A DNA stretch of 64,000 nucleotides from Bugula neritina (Eukaryota > Bryozoa > Gymnolaemata > Cheilostomatida > Bugulidae), in contig OZ037769.1 of the NCBI GenBank assembly GCA_964035545.1, forward strand, positions 3,317,001-3,381,000. Direction: 5' to 3'. Position 1 is the first letter of the stretch. Each line of letters begins with the position of its first letter. The notes beneath the pieces were generated by a model that searched no databases, was not told where the DNA came from, and worked only from the letters and a program-made list of their open reading frames with translations. Both the position numbers and the translations under genes were made by a program. Of this stretch, positions 48,801 through 62,900 are shown one piece after another.

Positions 48801-50884
48801 TGTGCTAAGTGAGCAGCCTACACAGTATCTGTATTATCCCTGGTTTATTAATAGTATTCACTTGACAATAGCAGCAGGGGGCATAACTCCCGTATACTTT
48901 TTAGACAGCTTATTTATCAAAACCTGGGTGGTATGAACATCTTCGCTGGTGGTCTTGATAAAACTCTGACTATAAAATAAGTTATATTATTTAATCGCAA
49001 TGATGTCTAAATATAAATTATTGCGTATTAGATACTTGGAAACTTTCCATGCACTGTTGATGTCAATGTATAGTATAAAATGTAATATAAGCTTAAAACA
49101 CTGAATGATAAAACTAGGAACAGAAATATTTAGTGGCAGTGTTTAGTGGATGGAAACATGATGTTACATAGAGAAGATAACTTTGCTCTATTAGATTATT
49201 AGAATAGAAGATGCCTTTAACAGTACAAGCAACAAGTGCACATCAAAGAGTTTAAAGGCAGATAAAAGTGAATGCAGTTGAAGCTGCAGCAGATAAAACA
49301 GATTAGTTAACTTATAGTATGTCAATATTACAAGGTTCACATATGTATTATTGTATTACTGTAATTTATTATAATGCAATACTTTTCATTGTATATTTTC
49401 ATTGTAGTATGTAGTAAGTTGTTATAGTAATTTTTTTATACTGTTTTATTATTATTTGTATTACTACTATTTATTGTTGTACTTCGCTATGATGTATTAT
49501 ATATTGTGTTGATATACTATATATAACTGTATTATTACAGTGAATAATTACATTATATTGTAATACTCTTATGTACTATACACTAACATTTACAATGAAC
49601 GACCTTCACATGACAAAAAGTAGAAGAAAACTCCTACTTGAAAATATAGTTCACTACTGATAGTAGATTGATTTATTTTTTAAAATATTTTTGTAATGCA
49701 AATGACTCGAGGTAAGCTGTATGAGGCTGAAGCAAGTTTCAGGATATGAAATTAAGTAAACATTGTATTTAAGCTTATTTGAGTTAAAAAGCATGTTTTA
49801 CCCAATTTTCATGCAGTCAACACTCTGAAATAAACTGTGAAAGGCTCAGATAAAATCCCTGTATTTAAATAATGGCCTTTATACAATTTTCAAACAACCA
49901 TCATATTTCTATGCGGCCATTAATTAGGTTTTTGAAGCTAATTTTAATGAATAGAATAAAGTTGAATCATAATCTTTACTGACTTAATTTTTTAATACTG
50001 CAACTAATTAATATTAAATGGAATTTTTGTGGAAAATAGTTTAAATTGTCTCCCTCTTCATACAGAGAGGAGACAACTGAACGAATCAATTTTGTTCAAG
50101 TAGCAGTAGTTTGCTATTCAATTTACACTACTTCGGATTAAAAGTATATAGACTAATTTTTCACAGTAATTAAAAGATAAAAAGCACCAAGAAAGTCTGC
50201 AAGTCAAGCAAGATTGTGTTTATTACATTTTCCTTGACATTTAGGATATTGCAATAGGTATTATCATTTAAATATTTATATATATATATATTAGTCTACT
50301 AAATTTTATTTTTAAATGAAAAATTAGATTACTTAGAGAAAACTGTGATTAGTAAACAGAAACAGTTAGATCACTATGCTGCCAACAAACACATTTACGC
50401 TGCCATAGTTGAACTATGTCAATGTAGTAGTAAATGTGTTTAAGGCAACTTATAGACAAGAATATAGTTCGCTATAAAACATAAATAATTGAACCTGCTG
50501 TTTATTACAGAGTTTTAAGTAACTCTATAACATTTTCCAACCTGGAAACAAAATTAAAAACGCTCAATAATTAGAATAAACCTTTGCTGAAATACATTGA
50601 CTAACAGTTACTAATTTAACTAGATATGATTTAGTGATGTTTTATAGTATGTGTTAGTGTGTTGCAGGTATAGCAAGCTAATCTCTTAGTAAAATAAATA
50701 AAATTACTTTTACTTAAAATAAATATTATGTTGCTACTGAATCATTATATTTGGTATTTTTAGAAATACATTTTTTTTGGATAAAATCATTGAGTAGTTC
50801 TAAAAATTGGCATTTCTCTTTCTTAAAATTAAGAAAAAACTCAAAAAAAACCGATGCCTGATCATGAAGCTTTACAAGACTTAA
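45862..50884. other. Tail-to-tail intergenic region (Frizzled / FAM194 gene)
   Basis: The first roughly 800 bp are probable Frizzled 3' UTR. The remainder is AT-rich and holds short ORFs (for example 47830-48159 minus and 48691-48936 plus) that show no domain, no partner exons and no family resemblance. A short TATATA run is near 46546-46566 and another near 50278-50290. Confidence 0.45.
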
Positions 50885-50890
50885 TTTATT
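50885..50890 (-). terminator. Poly(A) signal of the FAM194-domain gene
   Basis: AATAAA on the minus strand, about 60 nt past the stop codon at 50951-50953. Confidence 0.55.
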
Positions 50891-50950
50891 TTCCCACTCT
50901 GTTGATATAAACTTGTTAGTCGCTTCAATAAAACATTATAAATATGAATC

Positions 50951-53900
50951 TCACCCGATCTGGTACTCGAATGTGGACACAGAATCAGGGGACTGGCAGT
51001 CACTTCTCCGATCTATTCGGGGCATACTGGGTGTCGTACCCGGGCTACCATATTTATCCACTCCTGCGCCACCAATTTGACCTCCCCAGGGTGATCGCAA
51101 ACCCTGGCGACCTTTCTGTGGGCTAAAAATAGATTGAAGATTGTTTTCAGCATTTTAATACTAGCAACATATTACAACCAGTTTGAGTAGAGTACACTAT
51201 AGAACTCTCAATAATACTGATGTTGTATATTTGTATAATATGACAAGATATATGGTATATTATAGTTATAACATGACAAGATATATGGTATATTATAGTT
51301 ATAATATGACAAGATATATGGTATATTATAGTTATAATATGCGAAGATATATGGTATATTATAGTTATAATATGACAAGATATATGGTATATTATAGTTA
51401 TAATATGACAAGATATATGGTATAATATAGTTATAATATGATAAGATATATGGTATATTATAGTTATAATATGACAAGATATATGGTATATTATAGTTAT
51501 ATTATGAGAAGATATATGGTATATTATAGTTATAATATGAGAAGATATATGGTATATTATAGTTATAATATGACAAGATTTATGGTATATTAAAAGTATA
51601 ATATGACAAGATATATGGTATATTAAAAGTATAATATGACAAGATATATGGTATATTATAGTTATAATATGAGAAGATATATGGTATATTATAGTTATAA
51701 TATGAGAAGATATATGGTATATTATAGTTATAATATGAGAAGATATATGGTATATTATAGTAATAATATGAGAAGATATATGGTATATTATAGTTATAAT
51801 ATGAGAAGATATATGGTATATTATAGTTATAATATGACAAGATATATGGTATATTATAGTTATAATATGACAAGATATACGGTATATTATAGTTATAATA
51901 TGAGTTATTGGTGAGCCAATAAACACATTTTGTTAAAATACCTGAATTTAAAATCCCGAGGCAGAGAGAACCCCCTAAAAGCCAACTTTCTACAATCAAC
52001 CAACTGTTTCTGGAAGTCCTTCTTGGCGTTCCCATAACCATTGAATATGTGATCGCAGAATATGAGTTTACCTGACTGAAATATCTGTTAAAACAAATAA
52101 AACATTGAAACTCAGTTTCCAGCAGCCCAACTCAACAAAACATAACGTGATAGAAACTAAATAAAAAACTCAGGCAAGTTTATAGTTGCCATCCCTGTGA
52201 GAACCCTTGATGGAAAAGTTCTTTTTGTTAAATTGGGCTAAACACTTATTCAGATGAGGCACAGGAGCAATTATGACTAGATGCTCTTCCTAACATCACC
52301 AATAGCCTATGTCGGGGTTCGAGCCCATGACTCCGTGTTTACTACGCAAACGCTCTAACCCCTAGACTACAGCTGCTCATGATAGAAACTAAATTCAATC
52401 AATATAAAAAGCTCAAACTAAAAAGTGTTTAGTACTGAATCTCAACACTTTTTACTAAAAAGTGCGGCACTTACCAAAAACATGCCCGGCACAGCATTGT
52501 GTCTAGCTAGGAGCAGAGGCTGTGTGTGGTCCGTGTCAAAGTAGGCAGTGACGACGTCATATCTGAAGAGACGGTAAGTATCGGCCCTGGACTGCATGCA
52601 GGTGTGAGCCCGGTTTGAGTTACGGTCTGAATGCAGTCTATCCAACATCTCTCCGCCTTCATTCTCATTAGGGAATCTACAGGAAGTGTATTGATCGAAC
52701 TTTCATTATCTAGTAACACATAAATATATAGATTGTTATTAAATTTAAACTTTTTGAAGTCAATAATTAAAATAACCAACTTTAAACTTGTTTATATTAA
52801 TTAGAAAAAACAATATGGTAACGGTGGCTATCAAGTTATCTCCTCATGCTTAGGCATTAATTAATGAGTTCTAGATTTTCGTTTCAAAGGTCAGCGCGCA
52901 AGTGTTTGAACTTTTAAACGTTTAATTTCTTGAATTAATAAAAAATTTACAACTACATAAACATCTACAACTACTATACACACAATTGGTCATAATAATT
53001 GAACTGCTTACAAAGAAGAGACTATCGAAATGACAATCAGCTGCTTTCTTGGCACGATTCGAGTTATGAATGTTTCCAGTTCTATATCTGTGATGTAAGG
53101 AACCCTTCTTTTATTACACTTGCAGACGTGTGGGCCTACAGAGTATATAATACACTACACTGTATGTAATACACTACACTGTATGCAATATACTACACTG
53201 TATGTAATACACTACATAGTATGTAATACACTAAACTGTATGTAATACACTATAATGTATATAATACACTACACTGTATATAATACACTACACTGTATGT
53301 AATACACTACACTGTATGTAATACACTACACTGTATGTTATACACTACACTGTATGTAATACACTACACTGTATGTAATACACTACACTGTATGTAATAC
53401 ACTACACTGTATGTAATACACTACACTACATGTAAAAATAGAATACAAGTACCTGTATGTATAGCATACATATTTTTACATGCTTATAGTCAGAAAAACT
53501 AACTTGTTATCCTATATATTCAGCTAAACTAATATGTTAATTCTAGAATATTTCAGAACTTGAAGCAAATAGGCTGCTTATCTATTTAAATTTTAGTAGA
53601 ATTAATTTGCTGCAATTTTATCAAAAGGTACTTGCTAATAAATGTGTTTAATCAGTACTATGATTTTTATCAACAAATTTTCCAAAAATTCTGACAACCC
53701 AAATGAAAAACAGCAAACATTTGAATTAATGGCTGCAACATAATAAGATTACAATATAATTGAGTAAAATTGAATAAAACATAGTTTGAGTTTAAAATCT
53801 TTGAAGATATGGTAATTCCAACATACATTTTCTAAGCAAAGTACATTTTGGAGTTACTTTTCCCTTCAAACTTCTGTCAACCCATTATCAACTGCATGGA

Positions 53901-56900
53901 GTTGCAGGAGAGATAACTCTAAACTTCTACAAACCTGATATAGTATAGCCTAGTAGCTGATTTCTCAACGCCACGGGACACTGATAGTGATTGGCTACTG
54001 TCCACTCTGACATGAGACCTTGAAGAGTGGGTGTGTCCGATGATACAATGGACTTTTCACCTTGAGTGGGTAACTTCACTGTAGTGATGCTAGTTTTAGG
54101 CACTCGTCTGAAATAGTCAAGTAACGCTTACAGTTTAAGAAGCTTTTTGAGAAAAGAGATAAACTAAAGCAAGCAAATGTGATGTGAGAGAAACAAGTGG
54201 CTACTAGTGAAAATGTAACAGTTTCAAAATGACTGCTAACTCTCAGATTAGCTGGTGGCCAAATAAGCATTGGTTATATTTTTCTTTATTCACCCTTATG
54301 AACTAGTAACTTGTTACAATAAATAAACTAAAAGCATATGTTTTTATTTACTACTTCATTTATCTAAACATTTTTGTTTATACTTTGTAGAAATTATTGT
54401 TTTCAGCAACAACATAGAAATGTATAGACTAAAATAAACAACAATGGTGCTGACAAAAACAATCAATGCATATTATAAAATAAAATTTGAAAAAAATACT
54501 AACAATGTATTTGATGAACTCTTTTCTCGAGCAGATAGTCGTGGTGCTAACAATTCCTGGCCTATCTCCGTAGGATAGATCCATGAACCAAACCCTAAAA
54601 GAAGGCAAAAAGTCCAAAGCTATATATACAGTATCTGCAATAAACTCTAAAAATATTAGTAAAATAGTACTTATTATTAGGTTAAACACCTAGAAACTAC
54701 CACCTTTAACATTATGCAATATAATAATTTGTCTAGTCATTCTTTAAATGTAGCTATAAGTTTCTATAAATGTTGCGTAATAAGTAAATAATAGGCCAAT
54801 CAAGTGCTGACTAGCTGCTAACTACCTGCGAGGTAATTTAGTAAAAAAAAAGCTTAATTAATAAATACAATGAATAATAGAGAATCATAGAAAATAAATT
54901 TAGCATTATGGGTTGGCAGGCATAAAATTTACCTTCAGAGTTTTCTAAAAAGAAACAACAAATAGATTAATTTGCATTACTAAGCAAGTGTTATAACAAA
55001 AATTGAAATTAACCAAAGAGAGAGTAAGTAAAAACATAAATTAAGACATTCAATAAAAAAAGCAGAGACAAGCCAAGTCGGCCAATGAAAAAGTAAAGCA
55101 AGCTATGTCAACCAATGAGAGCACAAAACAAACTATGTCAACCAATGAGAGCACAAAATAAACTATGTCAACCAATGAGAGCGTAAGAGACTAACTATGT
55201 CAACCAATGAGATCACAAAAGACATAAACTAACCAGAAGGAGCAGATGGCACACGAAGACCCTTCTCATGGTCAGGGATGTGTGGTATGGGTGTAGAGGC
55301 CAAATCGTCTGCGTTGTTAGACTGAGAGTCAGGGGGCAACGACTTGGCTGTGTGCGTACCTTGTCGGGATCGGTCAGGTGTCATTACCATGTTCTTGAAC
55401 TGGGGAGGTGAGATTCCTAAGGCTACACGATAACTGTCAAGCCAGTCTTCAATAATATTTCTAAAGCAGAAGATAGGCTTGCAGTACATGTGCTGGCATT
55501 CTCGGATTGGCTAAGTAACAAAAGGAAATAGATTTCACTACTCGCAGAGATATACTGTGGTGAAATTACAACCTATGAGTTTCAAGTGTAATGTTATGCT
55601 ATCCTAGAACCTTAGGCACTTGTATAAAGTTCAATTCTTTCTATAAACTTATAATATAAAACTTATACATGTATTTCATCCAATCAGAACTCATAACGTC
55701 CTATTGGTAAAGCTATGCTGATGTTTGTATGTATATACAACACATACTGCACAGTTTGAAGAAAAAAGATTCAAGTTGTAAAACTTTGAATAGTGTATAA
55801 TTTTTACTGCTTTTAATTAAAGTATAACAAGATTGTCTACTCGATTAACCAGAACACAACAATCACCAAAATAAAAGCAAGTGATTGGATATATAAGTTA
55901 TTGCATATTAGCATACTAACTACATATTTGCAGTCATCATCTTACAGTTCAATGAGGGGGACGAATCTTTATAGTATTTTATGTATAATCGGTGATTGTC
56001 TCACCTTGCCTTGTTCTTGAGTCTACTGAAATCTCGCTCCACTTTGTGCGTATCAAAATGAGGCAAAGTTGGGGGAGTATCGACGAACTCTACACTAGGA
56101 GTGTCTTCCTTCTTGGGAGTCTTTACTGAACGATTTCTACAATATTCCCACGTCTGCATGTACACGTCTGCATGTATACGTCTGCATGTCCACGCCTGCA
56201 TGTACATGTCTGTATGTATACGTCTGCATGTACACGTCTGCATGTACACGTCTGCATGTATACGTCTGCATGTACACGTCTGCATGTACACGTCTGCATG
56301 TATACGTCTGCATGTACACGTCTGCATGTACACGTCTGCATGTACACGTCTGCATGTACACGTCTGCATGTATACGTCTGCATGTACACGTCTGCATGTA
56401 CACGTCTGCATGTATACGTCTGCATGTACACGTCTGCATGTACACGTCTGCATGTATACGTCTGCATGTACACGTCTGCATGTACACGTCTGCATGTACA
56501 CGTCTGCATGTACGCGTCTGCATGTACGCGTCTGCATGTACGCGTCTGCATGTACACGTCTGCATGTACACGTCTGCATGTACGCGTCTGCATGTACACG
56601 TCTGCATGTACACGTCTGCATGTATACATCTGCATGTACATGTCTGCATGTACACGTCTGAATGTATACGTCTGCATGTACATGTCTGCATGTACACGTC
56701 TGCATGTACGCGTCTGCATGTACACGTCTGCATGTACACGTCTGCATGTACACGTCTGCATGTACACGTCTGCATGTACACATCTGTATGTACACGTCTG
56801 CATGTACATGTCTGCATGTACACGTCTGCATGTACACGTCTGAATGTATACGTCTGCATGTACATGTCTGCATGTACATGTCTGCATGTACATGTCTGCA

Positions 56901-59900
56901 TGTACACGTCTGCATGTACACGTCTGCATGTACACATCTGTATGTACACGTCTGCATGTACACGTCTGCATGTACACGTCTGAATGTATACGTCTGCATA
57001 TATATGTCTGCATGTACATGTCTGCATGTATATGTCTGCATATATATGTCTGCATATATATGTCTGCATGTACATGTCTGCATGTATATGTCTGCATATA
57101 TATGTCTGCATATATATGTCTGTATGTATACGTCTGCATGTGGATTAACAACAGTTCAAATGCCTGAACATAGGCTATATTTTGTGAAGACTTGCTGCAA
57201 TTTGGATTTGATTCTGCCATGGAAAACTAAAGAGATTTGGAACATTAAATGTCCACAGTGTTTTCATTGAAGCACCCTCTAGTGAATGAAAAATATACAT
57301 TTAGCAGCTCAAACTAATTTGTATAATTTGCATCAGCAATTACTGTTGATTATAGAGACACACAGACAGACATACTAGAAACACACAGACAGACAGACTA
57401 GAGACACACAGACAGACAAACTAGAGACACACCGACAGACAGACTAGAGACACACAGACAGACAGACTAGAGACACACAGACAGACAGACTAGAGACACA
57501 CAGACAGACAGACTAGAGACACACAGGCTAAATAGCTAGACTACACATGTACTTAGAGAGAGGACACCGCAAGGTAATATTAGACCTACTTTTTAAGGGC
57601 AGACGCAGTAGGCTGTCTGTCTGTTATTGAAGCACCTTTGGAAAATCTTTGCTTTTGAACAATTTCTTGAGCAATGGCGGAGCTGTAGATCATTTTATCT
57701 CCCATTGTTAGCTGAAGCAAAGCATAATATAATATAGTATAATATAGTATGATATAATAGAGTATGATATAATATAGTATGGTATAATAGAGTATGATAT
57801 AATATAGTATAATAGAGTATGATATAATAGAGTATAATATAATATAGTATGGTATAATAGAGTATGATATAATATAGTATGGTATAATAGAGTATGATAT
57901 TATAATATAGTATGATATAATATAGTATGATATAATAGAATAATATGATACAGTATTGTGACCCAATATAGTATACTAATACGAGGATGATAAAGCATGG
58001 CATGTATCATAATACAAAATAATATAATAATATATCAGCATATTAAAACCCTTCTCCAACCATTACAGTTAACCAACTCTGAACGTTACCATATGCTGAG
58101 ATTTCTATAACAGTTACAGCTGTATCCTGTGTTAACAGAAAATAATTTTTCCAATTTAAATCTTTACACAGCATGCATCGAAACCACTATTTATCAAAGT
58201 CCTCTGGTTATTTAGAAGTAATGTTTGAAAATTTTAGCACTGACATAAACACAACCTGCAGATGAGCTTAATAAAACAATTTGTAATATAAAAGGGCACA
58301 GAAACATACAGGAAAGGTCACACTGCCAAGATGGCAGCTTGTTTTTGCACAAACTATGTAACTTTTGGTGACAATCAAATACTCACCGAATCTTCATACG
58401 GGGGTACATCTTGTGACTCCACACTTTCCGAAAGACCTAAAGCTAACTTAACAGAATGGCTAGCGGATTGGAAGGTCAAGGTTATAGAGGCTCTACTAAC
58501 AATCTGAAACACAAATAGAAGTATTTAAACATTCACTTGAATATATCATGTTACTAGAGTCTTAGCACATGTATTTCTATCCTAATTATTAGGTATAACA
58601 GAAGCTATATTCCTACGATTTTACTGGATTTGCTATGACTTCAGGTGATGGTTAAATTTAATCGGTAGAAACACTCATACAAGTTGTTATTCACTGTAAG
58701 CTACATACTCACCTTTATATACATATTTCTGTTTAAAGTAACATTTATTGGAGAACTAAGTTTAGTAGCCTTAGCACCTTTGGGCCATTGCCATTCCACT
58801 TTTATGCCATCTTCTATAGTGTAGAAACCCCCGACTTCTGTTACCAACAGTCTATAAAAACACATCATAGCCTATACTATAGAAACGATCTATACACACA
58901 TGCTGCTTCAGGAGAACACAGAAAGAGATTTGAGTGTTTTATTCAATCCAACAGGTCATCGCATAGAAAGTTTAACAATTCTAAATAATTTTTACAAATA
59001 TCTGAAAAAGAGTCTCAGTAGTGGAGCTAAGCGCTCACAAACATACAAGGGGGTCCCAGTGAAAGATTTAAGAGGTCATGACTTTTCAAGGGGGTCCACA
59101 GTAGTAGAATTAAGGTTATAAACTTACAAGGGGGTCGCAATGGTGGAGTAGCAGCAGCCAACGCCAACTGGAGTAAAGCTGGCTAACATTCTATACGGAG
59201 CCTCCCTTTCATAACACAGTGTGTAGAACCCATTTCCTGCACCGCGACTTGTAACTACAGCTAGCTCACCAGTTTCGTAACTAAGTTACAAGGTTAAGGG
59301 TATAAATGGTGTACAAGTTTATCATTAGTATTTATAGTGAGCAGGTTTTACACATGGCACAGCCACTACTCAGTCATACGAATGTGGATATGAGTTACTT
59401 TAATAATCAACATTATAATGCACTGATTCAGGTACAGTTATTTGTTAAAAATGATGTCCGGTAAAACTGGCACAGGTAAGAATGGTACAAATTGAAAAGT
59501 AGGTAAAAATATCACATTGTTGATATTGGGGTTTGGGGTGGGGGTTTGGGATTTGAGTTTGAGGTGGGAGTTGGGTTTGAGCAAATTTAACATCCGTATG
59601 CCATTTTTACCCACTTTCCACTTGTGCTATTACTACCTGTGTCACTTTTACCTAAAATCGCTAAAAACATTTTAAGATAACTATTTCTTAATTCGTGAAT
59701 GAAATCCTAATGCCAGTAATAGTGCAAGGAAAAATACAACCTATAAATATAATAAAAAGATATATAAATTAATACAGTATGTCGCATAACAAAGGATACT
59801 AGAATGTCTTTGAGCCATCTATAATTTGAGTGTAGAGTATTTGGCCTTTGTTAGGTTTCATTTTAAGGGTGGGTATCTTAGGTTTCCCTCTTTTCATGAC

Positions 59901-62900
59901 GGTATTATAAACACCTAGTCTATCTCCGACACCACCCGCACTTTTCTGTTTCTCATTCAGAGAGTCAGTGTAGTATTTAGTAACAGGAAGTTCCGTATTT
60001 CTAGACTTGTTTACTTCTCGTTCTAATTTACTGCAAGACAAACACTAAACATTAAGAAAATCAGAAAACATTAATAATATTCATTTGATAACTTTCACAA
60101 GTGTCTATAAATGTAAATTTTCATTGCATGGTCTTCTCTATCACATAGACTAAGAGTTATGGTAACTTGGTGATTCTAATCACAATTATTGCACTTCCAA
60201 ATCAATAGACAAGCTGGCCATGCTTTATGGTGCGAGTTGAAATTCTCACAAGAACATAACTTTCTCGGCCACAATTTTAATCTAGAACAGAGGCTTTAGG
60301 TAAAGTAGTGGAGAAACTTTAATAGCCTAAGTTCTTTAATTTTCTTTATATATTTTGGTTTGGGGTGTGGGTTGAAAGTCCCCCCAGTGCATAAAAATCA
60401 TTTTGCTAAAATTTCCATCTAGAACACAGGCTTTCCTCAATTTCTCCATTACTGCACCTACCTTTGCTAACGCCAGTTAAACTCAATAACTTAATAAGCT
60501 CCTGCAGTAGGAAGTGGCACAGAGATTTACAAACAAATGAAATCAGTTAAACACATATAAGTGTATTTGTATATTGTAATCTCCTAGCAACTAAATCTAT
60601 AGTAGTGATGTAATATATGCAAACTACAAACACTAATAACAGATTACTAATTAAATCAAATATTTAAAGACAGTAGAAAGTATTAAACATATTGTACAAA
60701 CACAGATTAATAGTGTGCTACTCTAATAGACTAGTTAGAAAGTTTCCAAGATAAATACAACACATTTTACAAACACATTAGGAATGAAATTGATACAGTG
60801 TTATCTATCCATTAATGTTTATACAGTATACAGAGAGTTTAGAAATAGTGTATAAAGAGTGTAGAAATGGTAACAGATATAATACTCTCTTGATGAGTTC
60901 TTAAAAGTGTAAAACCTGTAGCAACTTGAAGGTAGGTGCAGCAATAGAGAAATTAATGAAAAATGTAGCAAAATAAGTTACTTTTTTGTGAGATTTCACG
61001 ATAAAGACTATTTAAGAGCTTAGGCTGTTGAAAAACTTCCATTGCTGCAACTAAATGCTTGAAACTTTACTTTTGTTGTAAACAGAAATACAGTTCCAAT
61101 TTGTATTATTTAATATGATAAACTACCATTCTATTAGACTTAGATCCTTACATGACAGAAGTAGTTTGGTTGAGACGTCTAACTACCCACTCCAAAGGGT
61201 GTTCATTGTTTTCACTTCTGTCTATACCAAAGACATGGCAACCCTTGTCTTCCCACTGGTGATAGTGAGATAGATTGAAGGCCAGAACTGTCATACTGTA
61301 TGGTTGCGGGTGGGTGCTTGGTAGACCCGCTACAAACAAGGCTACATTCAGGACAAAGAGAACATTTTGACCAAAACGAGGTTCAGAACCTCGCAACACA
61401 ATGCCTGGCAATGTACAAGTTGCTGAGCAATATGTAGTAGAAACTGATTCATTTGTTAGTTGCGGCATTTTTAGTTTAGTAGTAATTTCAACATAAGATA
61501 AAGCATAAAAAGTGTCTGTGTTTGAAATAAAACAAATAGACTTGTAATTTAAACACATTCAACCCTACATATAAACATATTTGTGTGTACAGAGAAACAT
61601 GAGTTGTCCCCACATACATTTGACAGAATGACTAGCCTCTGACAGCATCTCCATGTCTCCGCCCCCTTTTTGTGCACCGAGTCTCATATTATCTTGCTTA
61701 GCTGCTGCCGCTGACTTTCGCAAACTACTTCCTGCCATGGACCTCCTTCCGGTAGTCAGCCCTACAACATTTATTACATCATTTCCTTTAGTGAGTGACA
61801 TCACTTCCTGCAACCAGTGACATCACTTCCTGCAGTCTGTGACATCACAACAGTAATCAGTGACATCACAGCTCTAGTCTGTGACATCACAATAGTAATC
61901 AGTGACATCACAACTCTAGTCTGTGACATCACAACAGTAATCAGTAGCGTCACAACTCTAGTCTGTGACATCACAACAGTAATCAGTGGCGTCACAACTC
62001 TAGTCTGTGACATCACAACAGTAACCAGTAGCGTCACAACTCTAGTCTGTGACATCACAACAGTAATCAGTAGCGTCACAACTCTAGTCTGTGACATCAC
62101 TAACTGTAAGAGGAACTCGAGGCAGCACCAAAGGGCAGACAAACACAATTTAGCTGCTGACCAGTCCGTCATGCACTCAATCTCAACAACTTGTTCTGAG
62201 TTATAACAACTTTTATTTAAAAACTAAATTATAAAACAACTGTTTATCTCATATAAAATCAGGGAATCTCTAATACTCTATGTCACCGTTACATATATAT
62301 TTCAAGTTTAAACAAATTGTTAACTCAAGATTCCAAACGTGGAAAACATGCATTGCTAATTCACGCAATTTATACAAGAAACAAGAGTGTGTAAAGAATA
62401 AATAGCATAACTTGGGTCATTAATTTACTTTGTGATTTGAAACAATTTAATAACTGCACTGATATAATGAATCAAAGGGGACATCAAAGGGATAACATGG
62501 CATTCATAAAACATGTAGCTGTGTTTATTCAGGTGGATAACTAAATAACAGTTGTTGTTTTATAAGGTCAGCTATTGTTAGGTTTGAGTTATGAGTACAA
62601 ATTACGTTCCAGCAGTATTATGTAATTTATTAATTTAATTGTTTTTGCTACATCAGTTTAATTTTTTGATTACCACGTCCTATGTTCGATCTTAGTTCAG
62701 TAAACTGATTTGAACAGAATTAGTTTATAAAAAAAGTTCAATAAATCAAGTTTTTTCAGAAAGTTTATTTTGCTAACTTAGTTGCTTACTTTAGCCGACA
62801 TTCACTGTAGATATCTCTACCATTGAAAAGGTTTCACTAAAGCTATAGCTTATTGATTACACAGTTACTACTAAGTTTCATATAGGAATAGACTTCTTAC

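Noticed and set aside
50944-51126. 60-codon plus-strand ORF
   Set aside because: Antisense to the last exon of the FAM194 gene, which is phase-linked on the minus strand.
51147-52041. 259- and 153-codon ORFs with HIITIIY and YNYNIPY repeats
   Set aside because: Products of the 33-bp intronic minisatellite.
52300-52379. Functional tRNA gene on the minus strand
   Set aside because: tRNA-like boxes are degenerate, position 33 is C, the acceptor stem does not pair well, and a SINE body follows.
56001-57270. Long ORFs of 186 to 365 codons rich in Cys, His, Met and Thr on both strands
   Set aside because: They are translations of the 14-bp minisatellite; all frames are open because the unit lacks stops. 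Only 56010-56136 is an exon here.
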